DNA of 64,000 nucleotides from Symbiodinium microadriaticum (Eukaryota > Sar > Dinophyceae > Suessiales > Symbiodiniaceae), in the NCBI GenBank assembly GCA_001939145.1, contig LSRX01000494.1, positions 400,267 to 464,266 of the forward strand, given 5' to 3'. Positions within the stretch are counted from its first letter, which is position 1. The number at the start of each line of letters is the position of its first letter. A program made the position numbers and the translations under genes. Shown here piece by piece: positions 10,815-20,376 of this stretch. The notes beneath the pieces are model-generated. The model had not been told where the DNA came from, made no database searches, and saw only the letters and a list, made by a program, of their open reading frames with translations.

Positions 10815-10819
10815 AAACC
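10815..10819. other. 5' target-site duplication AAACC of copia element 1
   Basis: AAACC directly precedes the TG of the left LTR and recurs at 20595-20599 after the CA of the right LTR. It is part of a CCCTAAACCCTA array, so the insertion target was telomere-type repeat. Confidence 0.85.
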
Positions 10820-11037
10820 TGCTGAAATCCTGCTCTCCGAAGTCTATTAGAGCACAGGCGTACATGTGCACAGATGTTGTACGCTATGTGACTCGTCGAA
10901 TCATGGCTCAAGGAGAAAAAAGGAGGCACGTTTAGGTGCCGTTCAATTCGATAGGTGTTAGGCATGGATGCTGCACCTGGGCCTTCGGGCCAGAGTCATG
11001 ACACGTTAGAAGGGCTGCCGGCTGCTTATCATCAGCA
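10820..11037 (+). repeat. Left LTR of element 1
   Basis: 218 bp, TGCTGAAATCC...CATCAGCA, base-for-base the same as 20377-20594 by eye. It contains the start codon of the gag frame at 10964, so the first 24-25 Gag codons are LTR sequence. Confidence 0.95.
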
Positions 11038-12889
11038 GGTGATGAGCCCAAATAGCGGGGCTGCGCAGGCGATTGGACATCGAGAAGAAGAACACGCGAG
11101 GCCAAACGGCGTAAGTCGCGAGGCCAGAACCATCGCTGCATCAGAACCGGAATATGAGCGAGTGTTAGGCACCGGAACCGGCGCGACATTACCCACCGGA
11201 TCCGACGCGGCACGTGTGGATAGCTTTTCTGGCACTGTTGGAAGACCTACTGGAAGCGGTGATGTGGACAGTGGTGCAGATGGTGCTGGGCGTGATGATA
11301 TGCAGCAGGCAGCAAGCAGAATGTCAAGAGTTGGTACAGAGGTTTTTCGGTCTCCGCAGATGGGCAGGAGTGAGAGAAGGGATGCTTCCTTGTTTCCTCA
11401 TGCAGAACAGCACAATGTGGCAGTTGCTGCAGGGCTGACAGGGGGAAGGCACATGTGGCCCTCTCCATTACCGTCGCCTACTACACGATCCATGGATGGA
11501 GATGAAGGGGGATCCGTAACCTCTGGAAATATGATTGCTCAGCAAGGAGCGGCTGCGATGAAGTGGCTTTCCAAGCTGGGTGAATTCGTACAAAGACGAG
11601 TTTCGCAGCAGACCAGAGCTGGTGAACAGACAACGGTGTTACAGGAGACAGTGTGGTCACCCAGACCAGCCAATAGGCGTGAGAGAAGTGAACAAGAACC
11701 GTTGTTTGACCCGGTTCAAGGCCGTCGGCTGCAAGAGATGGCTATGTCAGCGCCTCAATTGTACGGCGCAGTGTCTACAGCTGTGGGAGGAGGATCAGAT
11801 TCGTCGCGGTCTTTTTCCAAGGAACAGCTGGAAATGGAGGTTCGTCGGCAAGTGGAACAAGCTATGGAACAACAAAAGAGCGTTGCTGAGGAAAATCAGA
11901 AGTTGAAGCTGGAAGTTGAGAGGCTGAGAGCTCAGGCGGCAAGGTCGGATAGTCAAGGACTACGGAGCACTATTCCGGGCCTCCCTCGTCCTGGGATCAC
12001 TACCTCAGATACTCAACCTCCTGTCGATGGAGCGCTCGAAGGTAATCTTGCAGGACTTCCTGGACACGGTCGTGAGCATGGGGGGCGGCTGGAACAGTAT
12101 GCTACAGAACATGTTTCAAGAGGAAATCCAGGTGCACTTTGGGTTCATGATGGAGGGCAGGGCGGTGATCGGGCCTTAAGCTTGCATGGAGAACGCCAAG
12201 GAAATGCACTAGGACCTCAGGGACGTGAATCTGAGCGTCTACGGGATGAACGAGAGCTACCTGAAGCCTACAATGTACTCGAGGGCAATCCTGAGGGACT
12301 TCGGAGGCATGATGTTCGTGGAGGTGAGGCGACCTCTGTCAAACATGGAGCGCTCGGAGGTAATCTTCCAGGACTTTCGGGACACGGTCGTGGGCACGGG
12401 GGTGGTTCTACAAGGGCGAGAAGTCAGAGTCCGCAGAGGTCGAACTTTCTGGGGTTCTCCGAGCGATACGGGATCTCAGAGGGCAATCCTCCAGTAGACC
12501 GAGCTGTTAATGCTGCAGCGGCGCCTTTGAGAACAGAGTCTGGAGCAGCTTCAGATAATGTACTCGGAGGTAATCTTGCAGGACTTCCGGGACACGGTCG
12601 TGAGCATGGGGGTCGTTTATTTAGTAATGTGTCGGGCATCTACAGTGGTCCTTACAATGATAAGTCGGGCATCTACAGTGGTCCTCCTCCAGGTCTTTCT
12701 GGAGTACATGGCGGCGAGCCAGCAGCTGAAGGCCATGGGCAGCAACAGGGCGGGGCTATGGACCCACTTCAGGCTTTGGTGCAAGGTATGTCGCAGTTGC
12801 AGGCAGCGATGGCTTTGCAGCAGGACAGAACGCTTCGCGGCCTGAAACAATCTGTCCTGGTGTGGCAGCATCGGAACTGCCGAAGCTGA
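10964..12889 (+). CDS. Gag N-terminal region of element 1
   Basis: ATG at 10964 lies inside the left LTR. The protein is low-complexity with a coiled-coil (around KEQLEMEVRRQVEQAMEQQ, codons near 290-330). It then has imperfect tandem repeats of the type GNLAGLPGHGREHGG (DNA near 12035, 12356 and 12566) and a doubled SGIYSGP motif. This kind of variable N-terminal extension precedes the conserved Gag core. The frame ends at 12889 just after the Gag core has begun in the next frame (12862-13251). Confidence 0.75.
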   Translation: MDAAPGPSGQSHDTLEGLPAAYHQQVMSPNSGAAQAIGHREEEHARPNGVSREARTIAASEPEYERVLGTGTGATLPTGSDAARVDSFSGTVGRPTGSGDVDSGADGAGRDDMQQAASRMSRVGTEVFRSPQMGRSERRDASLFPHAEQHNVAVAAGLTGGRHMWPSPLPSPTTRSMDGDEGGSVTSGNMIAQQGAAAMKWLSKLGEFVQRRVSQQTRAGEQTTVLQETVWSPRPANRRERSEQEPLFDPVQGRRLQEMAMSAPQLYGAVSTAVGGGSDSSRSFSKEQLEMEVRRQVEQAMEQQKSVAEENQKLKLEVERLRAQAARSDSQGLRSTIPGLPRPGITTSDTQPPVDGALEGNLAGLPGHGREHGGRLEQYATEHVSRGNPGALWVHDGGQGGDRALSLHGERQGNALGPQGRESERLRDERELPEAYNVLEGNPEGLRRHDVRGGEATSVKHGALGGNLPGLSGHGRGHGGGSTRARSQSPQRSNFLGFSERYGISEGNPPVDRAVNAAAAPLRTESGAASDNVLGGNLAGLPGHGREHGGRLFSNVSGIYSGPYNDKSGIYSGPPPGLSGVHGGEPAAEGHGQQQGGAMDPLQALVQGMSQLQAAMALQQDRTLRGLKQSVLVWQHRNCRS

Positions 12890-13251
12890 GTGAGGCCGAT
12901 GAGATGGCGGCAATCAATGTTGGGGACTGGTTGCACGGGTTAAGCGGTCCGATGGGGGACCTCACCGATGGGAGTGCCCAATGGTGGGCACAAGTGCTAG
13001 TGTCGCTAGAGGCGTACTACAAGGACTATGTCAACGCCACCGCGGTGCGCAAGCTACATCTGAAGGCGGACGACTACGCACAAGCGATGCTCAAGGAAGC
13101 CAAATGGCTCAGAGTCGATAAGAGGGCAGCCTCTATGTTGCTTCAGGCGATCCCCGAGAACATCCGAGTGGAGATCCTCGCGAATAGGTTGCAGAGCACG
13201 TTGGGCATTCTGGCACGGATATTGACATCTATCGGCCAGGTTCGGCGGTAG
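12862..13251 (+). CDS. Gag core, first part, of element 1 (frame -1 relative to upstream ORF)
   Basis: The conserved part reads LPKLSEADEMAAINVGDWLH, then GPMGDLTDGSAQWW and a helical segment ending LGILARIL, resembling the capsid-like Gag core of dinoflagellate copia elements. The frame upstream (from about 12800) is open, so the shift from ORF 10964-12889 occurs somewhere in 12800-12862. The frame stops at 13251, while the continuation YRPGSAVERQQ lies in the next frame. Confidence 0.7.
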   Translation: MAASELPKLSEADEMAAINVGDWLHGLSGPMGDLTDGSAQWWAQVLVSLEAYYKDYVNATAVRKLHLKADDYAQAMLKEAKWLRVDKRAASMLLQAIPENIRVEILANRLQSTLGILARILTSIGQVRR

Positions 13252-13262
13252 AGAGACAACAG

Positions 13263-16200
13263 GTGTTAAAGGCACTTGAGTCCCCAGGGTCTTCGGCATC
13301 CCCAATGGAGCTGGTGGAAACGTTGAGGCGATGGGCTCGGTGGCTGAAGAGAGCGCAGGATTTGGGACTTCAGGTTCCAGACCCCTCAATCCTTCTTCGA
13401 GGGCTAGATCAAGCAGCTAAGACGCAGCTGGAAAGGCATGGTGAAGTGTCTTTTCGGGCGAATATGCTACGGTACAGCTTGGAACTTGATGCCTCCCCTA
13501 CACTTACGTCGATCGTGAAGTTCCAGTCGCACTTGTTGGCAGAGTTCGAACAGATTGCCTACCGCGGGAGGACCAAGGGAAGTTCGGGGACTACACCTAC
13601 TCTGAAGGCGGTCGGGGCAGCCGGAGCAGATGGAGGTGGATCGGGTTCGCCGAAGGGGCCTACATCGCCTTCGGCAGCAACAGGCTCGAAGCCATGCAAG
13701 TTCTTTCTGATGGATAGCGGCTGTCAGCGCGCTGGGTGTAAGTTCAGCCATGAGTGGTCCAATGTTCCCAAGGAGGAAAGGGCTGAACGATGCAAGGGCT
13801 GTGGAGCTAAGGGTCACATGAAGAGGAATTGCCCGATGCGCACGGCGAACAGCAACGAGGCATCGAGACCTGAAGGAGGACGTTATGCACCACAAGCGAA
13901 GGTGAAGAATGTGAAGGGCGGTGACAATAAGCGTGATGATGGAACCGTTCCTACAGTTACGCCTCAGGCAGCTTCCTCCTCAACGACTTCGAATGGTGGG
14001 GGTGCCGCAGCTTCGATGAGCTCTTCCTTGGACTCCAATAACTCAGTGCCAGCTGAGAGCACCACGTCAGGAGGAGATGTGAATGACTTCTTGAAGAATG
14101 CTACTCAGGTGCTGAAGATGATGGCGGAGCAACAGTCCACCACGCAACCTCCTCCCTCGTTAAGAATGTTGAAGAAGGCCATTATGAAGTTCGAGGGTAA
14201 GATGGCTTTGGTTGATTCTGGAGCAACGCATCCTCTACGAAAGGCACAGTTTAACGAATGGCACTCAGCAGATGAAGTGGATGTGGTGGTGGCTGGTGAT
14301 GGGGTTAAAAGGATGAGACAGAACGATTCGGGCACCTTGTTGTTGGAGCCTGAGACGAACCAAGCTCAAACGATTTTGCCATTGGGAAGTTTGGTGAGTA
14401 TCTTGGGCTATGAGCTAACGTGGACCAAGAAGAAGTGCATCCTACGTGGTCCTGATGGAAAAGAGCTGGCTTTGAGAATTACCTCGGGGTGTCCCGAGCT
14501 GAGCGAGGCTACGGCCTTGGAACTCATCGCCAAGCTTGAGCAGGAGAAGATCACTCAGTTGACCAAGGCCACGGAAGTGACGAAACAAGCAATGGTTCGA
14601 GCACAAGGTGTTCAAATGGATCCAATGTGGGAGCGAAGCTTAAGGGAGTATGTGACCACGGGGAAGTTCGAGGATGGCTTCCGTGCACTTGCTTCAGCAC
14701 CTTGGGCTACGGATGAGCTACGAGTGGATCTAGCCAAGATCATATGTGATCTTCCTGATGGAGAACCAGCAGCTTGGGATCTGATGTTTCAGCTTGGGTT
14801 CAATCGTCGTATGCGGAAAAGGTTGATGAGCAAGGATTGGATTGTCAAGTTGTGCAGTGGGAAGCGGTCGCCAACCGACAAGATGTTCAAGGTGATAGAA
14901 AGCGGTAGTACGGTTGTGCTGGACATAGATGTGCAGAGGCTTCCTCAGCTCGATGTTCTACGTGCCGGACCAGGTGTGATGATGTTGTTATTGTGGGGTG
15001 CAGCTACGGGGCGCATTGCGGCAATTCTGAATGGGCTTCCACGACACAACGCCCTGGAGCACACTTTGAGGGCGGTGGTCTTGTATGAAGTTGCATTGCA
15101 GGGTCGAGCCGCTATGTGCAGAGATGCAGATGTGCCAATGGATGGGGTGGCTTTCTCCTTGTGGTCGTCTTCGGAGTCAGAGGAAGATGAGTCTTCTTTG
15201 GCGTGGGTTTTCAAGTGGTTTCGGCGGTGGATCGCGGAGAACCATATGGACCTCTGTCATTTCGAGCAGGGAGGCTTTGGGCACCCAAGGAGGAGACCCA
15301 CGACTATGACAACCAACCTGGATGTTGCCGAGTTAAAAGGCGTAAGAGATGCTCGAGAACCGGCGGAGGAGGAGCGTGGCTCTTGGTCCATGTGGGCGCC
15401 TGTGATGGTCCGTGTTCTAGTGCGCGGATTAAAAAGATGGAAGCTACGTCCTGGTTGGTATTCTCGGGTAGTGAAAGCGCTCAAGGCGGTGGACAGGAAG
15501 GCTTGGGAAAGGCACTTGGCCAACGATCACGTCCCTTACCGGCAGGATTGTTTGCATTGCATTCACAACGCTACAGGCCGTCCTCATCGGAAGTGTTTGC
15601 ACCGAGATTGCTATGTGTTGAGTGCGGATACATTGGGTCCGGTGAGAGTGGCGGGCGTGAAGGGGGAAAAGTTCGCGGTTGTCTTCACCTACCAGTTCCC
15701 CAAGCAGAAGATGGTTCCAGAGGACAAGCCAATACCAGATGATGAGTTAGTGGGTTGGAGTTTGGACGCAAGGAAACCTGAGGAGGACCTGGGTGGCGAG
15801 GGTTATGAAGATGCCCTGGAATATTCACCAGATGTGGAACCTGGACTTGAGATTCCGCACGAGGAGTCCGATGAGGATTTGTTTGGTGATGTATTTGAAG
15901 ATCAACCCCAGGCGAAGGCAGCGAAAAAGAAAGAGGTGTCTGATGATTGGTGGGAGTTTCGTGAGGCATCAGGTGTTCTTATACGACATCATGTGACTCC
16001 CAGAACGACGTTATTCCGGCCCACCTCATGGAATGGATGTCCAATACCGCCGGCAAAGTTGGATTACACGCGGGTGACCGAAGTGAAGTTCGTGAGCGGT
16101 GGTGTGGATACCGAGACGTCGGATTGGCATGGGCCTCAATCTGGTGCTCGGGCGCTGGAGAGACCTTGGACTGGGCGTACTACGTTCACTATTTCCACTG

Positions 16201-19200
16201 CAGAAGTACCAGAAGATGAAGAGCAGCTACAACGGGATGAAGAAGCTTGGGAGAAGTTGATTGGTGACCTCACTAGACCAGTGGAGATGGATACAGTGTA
16301 CCTGGTGTATCCGGTTCGAGCTCGGCGAGGAGGAGATGTTATGCTAGCAGTACAAGAAGCGGTGTTACGGTTGAAGCTGCTTGGACTTCCAGTGGCCAGA
16401 CTGCACTCCGACAGAGGGTCTGAGTTTGCTTCAAAGGGGTTGCGGAAGTGGCTGCTGGATCACGATATCTATCATACTCGTTCGGAAGCTTTGGTACCTC
16501 AAACCAATGGTGCTGCTGAACGTGGAGTTCGTTGGTTCAAGACGATGGCCAAGGTGCTCATGTCGGAGGCCAAGGTGGGTCTCAAGTATTGGACGTTGGC
16601 TATGCAGCACGCGGCGAACCGGCGCATGTATGAAAGGTTGGGGTTGTCCAAGCCAAAGCTCCTGCAGTTTGGTTCCAAAGTGATGATTCGGAGGAAAGTG
16701 TTCGGCAACAACAAGAAGTACGACCTGACCGACCGATGGGAGGAGGGCACCTACTTGGGTTTGTCGGATACCATAAAGGGTGGAGCAGTTGTTCTACGAC
16801 AAAGTGGTGTGTTGACAGAAACGTTGAACTTGAAGACCAATGTGGTGGATCCTCATGTACTACTTGCGGGTGATGAAGGAAACAATCCTGGAAGTGCTTT
16901 GGTCGAGGAGGTCCCGGAAATTGTGTTGCCGGAGCCGAACTTTCGAGTGGGATCAAAACAACAACCACCGCAGCTGATGAAGCTAGGAGCTGATGAACCA
17001 AAGGTTCCTTCTGGATGGGTGATGAGATCTCAGATCAACTACCAGGAGGAGCGTGCACGCTACTACTACAACCTCGGCAAGTTCGATGTGGATACGTGTT
17101 TTCGAGTTCTTCGTGATGTTCAATGGGGACAAAAGGCCAAGAGGAAGACTCGAGGGGAGCACACCTCGTCTCTAATACTTGGAGCATACGCACACGGCGG
17201 CATGCGCGGGGCAACGACAGCTACTACAAAGAGACCATGGTTAACGAAATATTTGAACAAGGTGTTGCAGCTGAAAACATTGCAGACTACGGACCGCAAG
17301 CCATGCTGGGCCACGTTGGGTGTGTTTCGAGCTTCAGATATCCCTCCTCATCGAGATCTTCGGAATATGCCTGGGATGTTTAACTTTGTCAGTGAGATTG
17401 GAGGCAGAGATGAGGGAGGTTTGTGGCTATCTGAGGCTCATGAAGTATGCAATGGAGATGGTACACAAGGCTCAGATCTTCAGAAGGAGTTGCCGGATGG
17501 AACTACGGCGAAGGGGCGAGTTGTGGATATCAAGGGCAAGGTTGCGGTGTTTGACCCGAAGAAGCTTCACTCGTATGTGGACGCCGGGGAAGAAAAGAGA
17601 TGGATTATTGCTGGGTTCACTCCATTGGGGGTGGAACTGATGCCACCTGCTCCAGCTGCGTTCTTGAAGAGATGTGGTTTTCCTCTAGAAGGAACAGGAA
17701 TGGAAGTTCACGATGTGGAGGACGAGTTGTTGGAGTATGGCAGCAGCGAGGAAGAGGACGCGAGCAGCGAGGAGTCACCAGATGAGGAGGAGATTGAACA
17801 ACGTGCTCGAGTTCTTCGTTGTGGTCTGGAGGAGGAACAAGATGCATCATCGAGCTCTACGGGAACTTCCAGGTTTTTTGAGGTGCTTCAACAAGGTTTC
17901 GAGCAATGCGCAAGTGAACTTGAGAGGGTCCAGAACAAGGCCGGAAGAAAGATATTGAAGATCTCTCCCGGTGAGGCTCAGGATGTGGAAGTCGAGGAGC
18001 TGCTACGGTGCCTCAACGGACCTTTGGAGGTGGTTCACAATGTAAGTTTACCGGAAGTACGAAAACATGTTGAGCTGTGGAAGGGTGCTATTGTGAAAGA
18101 AGTGAATGCTTTGGTGGATTCCGGGGCAGTGACTCGCTTGAGCCCTGAGCAGACCAGGGAGCTAAAACGGGCTGGACTGGTGGTGCTACCGGGCAAGGCT
18201 GTGTTCACTGTCAAACCGCCCACTGATCCCGATGGGCCGGAGAAGTACCGGCGCAAATGCCGGGTCGTGGTATGTGGCAATTTCCTTCCAGCTCAGGGCC
18301 AGAATGTCTACGCATCAGGAACCTTGGCAGATACGTTGAGGGTGGCGGTTGCGTTGGCGGTGAAGATGGGTTGGTGTTTGGCAAGCACGGATGTGGCCAA
18401 TGCATTTACACTGGCACCTATGCCGATGGACCTGATGTATGCCCTGACCCCTCCAACTATCGTGGTGTTGGCTGGAGCAGCGTCTCCAGGTGAAACCTGG
18501 AAGATCACCAGGGTTCTCTACGGACTACGAGAGGCCCCCAGGCTTTGGGGCACCTTTCGCAATGCAAGGTTGGCTGGTGCAAGAATCGAGTATGAGAATG
18601 CGGTCATTGAGTTTACTTCCACAACCACCGACGAGAATTTATGGAAAGTTACCTACAGTGGCAGCGACACAGTACAAGGCCTAGTACTTGCTTATGTCGA
18701 CGACTTCCTGATATGTGCTCCACGTGAAATTGTGAAAGCTATATACAAGTGGCTCACTACGGACTGGAAGTGCACTGCCCTAGAATGGGCTGAAGGGGGA
18801 TCATTGAGGTTCCTTGGGATGGAGCTTAAGGTGTGTGGAGGTGGGATTCATCTGTCGCAGTCTGGTTATGTTCGAGATCTACTACGACAACACGGAATCG
18901 ACGAGAACACCCAAGCTGGATTAACGGTGCCGTGCAACAGAAAATGGCTACAGGATGGTGATTCGGATGAAGATGTTCCCATCCCAGAGGAGGCCACGAT
19001 CAAGCTGGCACAGAAGGCTACGGGGGAGGTTCTGTGGTTGTCGACGAGGAGCAGGCCTGAGCTAGCTCATGCGGTCGGATGCATGGCCTCACACGCCCTG
19101 AAGAAACCTTTGAGATCCTTAGAGATAAGCAAGAGGGTTATGAAGTACCTGTCGCGGACGATTGAGTACGGCATCTTATTTCAGGAGGTGGAAGAGGACC

Positions 19201-20315
19201 CGTTGCTCACAGTTTATTCTGACGCCAGTTTTGCCCCTGGTGGGGGGCGCTCGTTCGGGGCAACAATGGCCCAAATCTACGGCATGCCAGTGGCCTGGCG
19301 TGCGTCGAAACAACCGGTCATAACATTGTCGGTCGCTGAGGCGGAGTTGTACGAGGGTTGCTCAGCGGTACAGCTAGGGTTAGGCATCAGTGCCTTGCTC
19401 TCGGAACTGGACCTCTACCCGGTCATGCACTTGAGGATTGACAATGCTGCTGCCCAAGGATTAGCGAGCGAGGCTCCTGGCACGTGGAAGACAAGACATC
19501 TTCGCATAAGGGCAAGGTTTTTGCGGCAAGAAGTTGCCGCGCAAAGACTGGTGATATCCCATGTGTGTGGAAGCCTACAGAAGGCAGATCTGGGAACCAA
19601 GGGGTTTGATCTGCCGAAGTTCAAGGCCTTATTGGACTTGTGGCAAATTGTCCCATGTTCTGCAAAAGATGCTGGCAATGCGGCTTTGAGGGCTTTGAGG
19701 GCGACCAACAACAAGGGGATGCTTTTGTTCGTGGTGATGTGTGTGTGCTTGGTCAAGGGCGTAAGTGGTGAGAAGGAAGCTCTGGCTTTGGATGGTTCAG
19801 CTGAGTTCTACTTGGCTGTTGTGGTGTCGGTTGTCGCGGCGGTTGGGATATGGGAGTTTATGAAGATGATCTTCAACAAGGTGCTGGTTTGGTGGAATGC
19901 ACGTAACAGACGACAACAACGGGCTGAGAGGTTGCGTGCAAGGACGCGAGATGCAGTACAGGAGGAGATTCGTCGTAGAGAGCTCGAGTTATCGGACACG
20001 CTGGAGCCTACGCCTACCAGGCCTATGAGGAGTTCACGAAGGATGTCGGCTACCTCGGCGACGAGATCGGGGAGTTCATGGTGTGCCACCAGAGATGCGG
20101 CGGTGCAGACGGACACCGAGCCTACGATACCCCTCAGCCATGTGAAGGCCTTCTCGGGACCCTTCTTTCTCACTACCTACGGTGAGAGAGTACACACCAG
20201 GTCATATTGCTATGGACAGCGGAACGCTTCGAGAGCATCTAAGCGCTACGAGATGTGCGCTTATTGTCAGAATGCACATCCTCTCTACGAGATCGAAGGA
20301 ACCTCAGAGGGGTGA
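13263..20315 (+). CDS. Gag C-terminus plus Pol polyprotein of element 1 (2350 codons)
   Basis: Domains by residue of this frame: rest of Gag core (1-105); a CCCH finger (CKFFLMDSGCQRAGCKFSH, about 144-162) and a CCHC knuckle (CKGCGAKGHMKRNC, about 177-190); aspartic protease DSGAT (D318); methyltransferase-like block (about 526-680); integrase zinc site (HLANDHVPYRQDCLHC) and D789, D1050, E1086 (exact D-35-E); a dioxygenase-like block with H1363-x-D1365, H1436, R1446; reverse transcriptase with D1710 and YVDD (D1813, D1814); RNase H with D1987. The tail has two hydrophobic segments (GMLLFVVMCVCLVKG; FYLAVVVSVVAAVGIW) and a Cys/His motif (VHTRSYCYG...CAYC). The TGA is at 20313-20315. All catalytic residues are present, so the enzymes look functional. 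The GTG at 13263 is not a real start. Confidence 0.93.
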   Translation: MLKALESPGSSASPMELVETLRRWARWLKRAQDLGLQVPDPSILLRGLDQAAKTQLERHGEVSFRANMLRYSLELDASPTLTSIVKFQSHLLAEFEQIAYRGRTKGSSGTTPTLKAVGAAGADGGGSGSPKGPTSPSAATGSKPCKFFLMDSGCQRAGCKFSHEWSNVPKEERAERCKGCGAKGHMKRNCPMRTANSNEASRPEGGRYAPQAKVKNVKGGDNKRDDGTVPTVTPQAASSSTTSNGGGAAASMSSSLDSNNSVPAESTTSGGDVNDFLKNATQVLKMMAEQQSTTQPPPSLRMLKKAIMKFEGKMALVDSGATHPLRKAQFNEWHSADEVDVVVAGDGVKRMRQNDSGTLLLEPETNQAQTILPLGSLVSILGYELTWTKKKCILRGPDGKELALRITSGCPELSEATALELIAKLEQEKITQLTKATEVTKQAMVRAQGVQMDPMWERSLREYVTTGKFEDGFRALASAPWATDELRVDLAKIICDLPDGEPAAWDLMFQLGFNRRMRKRLMSKDWIVKLCSGKRSPTDKMFKVIESGSTVVLDIDVQRLPQLDVLRAGPGVMMLLLWGAATGRIAAILNGLPRHNALEHTLRAVVLYEVALQGRAAMCRDADVPMDGVAFSLWSSSESEEDESSLAWVFKWFRRWIAENHMDLCHFEQGGFGHPRRRPTTMTTNLDVAELKGVRDAREPAEEERGSWSMWAPVMVRVLVRGLKRWKLRPGWYSRVVKALKAVDRKAWERHLANDHVPYRQDCLHCIHNATGRPHRKCLHRDCYVLSADTLGPVRVAGVKGEKFAVVFTYQFPKQKMVPEDKPIPDDELVGWSLDARKPEEDLGGEGYEDALEYSPDVEPGLEIPHEESDEDLFGDVFEDQPQAKAAKKKEVSDDWWEFREASGVLIRHHVTPRTTLFRPTSWNGCPIPPAKLDYTRVTEVKFVSGGVDTETSDWHGPQSGARALERPWTGRTTFTISTAEVPEDEEQLQRDEEAWEKLIGDLTRPVEMDTVYLVYPVRARRGGDVMLAVQEAVLRLKLLGLPVARLHSDRGSEFASKGLRKWLLDHDIYHTRSEALVPQTNGAAERGVRWFKTMAKVLMSEAKVGLKYWTLAMQHAANRRMYERLGLSKPKLLQFGSKVMIRRKVFGNNKKYDLTDRWEEGTYLGLSDTIKGGAVVLRQSGVLTETLNLKTNVVDPHVLLAGDEGNNPGSALVEEVPEIVLPEPNFRVGSKQQPPQLMKLGADEPKVPSGWVMRSQINYQEERARYYYNLGKFDVDTCFRVLRDVQWGQKAKRKTRGEHTSSLILGAYAHGGMRGATTATTKRPWLTKYLNKVLQLKTLQTTDRKPCWATLGVFRASDIPPHRDLRNMPGMFNFVSEIGGRDEGGLWLSEAHEVCNGDGTQGSDLQKELPDGTTAKGRVVDIKGKVAVFDPKKLHSYVDAGEEKRWIIAGFTPLGVELMPPAPAAFLKRCGFPLEGTGMEVHDVEDELLEYGSSEEEDASSEESPDEEEIEQRARVLRCGLEEEQDASSSSTGTSRFFEVLQQGFEQCASELERVQNKAGRKILKISPGEAQDVEVEELLRCLNGPLEVVHNVSLPEVRKHVELWKGAIVKEVNALVDSGAVTRLSPEQTRELKRAGLVVLPGKAVFTVKPPTDPDGPEKYRRKCRVVVCGNFLPAQGQNVYASGTLADTLRVAVALAVKMGWCLASTDVANAFTLAPMPMDLMYALTPPTIVVLAGAASPGETWKITRVLYGLREAPRLWGTFRNARLAGARIEYENAVIEFTSTTTDENLWKVTYSGSDTVQGLVLAYVDDFLICAPREIVKAIYKWLTTDWKCTALEWAEGGSLRFLGMELKVCGGGIHLSQSGYVRDLLRQHGIDENTQAGLTVPCNRKWLQDGDSDEDVPIPEEATIKLAQKATGEVLWLSTRSRPELAHAVGCMASHALKKPLRSLEISKRVMKYLSRTIEYGILFQEVEEDPLLTVYSDASFAPGGGRSFGATMAQIYGMPVAWRASKQPVITLSVAEAELYEGCSAVQLGLGISALLSELDLYPVMHLRIDNAAAQGLASEAPGTWKTRHLRIRARFLRQEVAAQRLVISHVCGSLQKADLGTKGFDLPKFKALLDLWQIVPCSAKDAGNAALRALRATNNKGMLLFVVMCVCLVKGVSGEKEALALDGSAEFYLAVVVSVVAAVGIWEFMKMIFNKVLVWWNARNRRQQRAERLRARTRDAVQEEIRRRELELSDTLEPTPTRPMRSSRRMSATSATRSGSSWCATRDAAVQTDTEPTIPLSHVKAFSGPFFLTTYGERVHTRSYCYGQRNASRASKRYEMCAYCQNAHPLYEIEGTSEG

Positions 20316-20364
20316 CTCCGGAAGCAGTTCAAAGGGTTGGCTTCCCCAGAGTAGTCACTCAAGT

Positions 20365-20376
20365 GAAGAGGAGGAG
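20365..20376 (+). promoter_or_regulatory. Polypurine tract of element 1
   Basis: GAAGAGGAGGAG abuts the TG of the right LTR, the place where plus-strand DNA synthesis is primed in LTR elements. Confidence 0.85.

Noticed and set aside
11038..11060. tRNA primer-binding site
   Set aside because: GGTGATGAGCCCAAAT next to the LTR does not match the 3' end or anticodon half of an initiator tRNA that I can recognise.
12790..13230. Programmed -1 frameshift site in element 1
   Set aside because: No X XXY YYZ heptamer or obvious downstream stem seen; indels are simpler.
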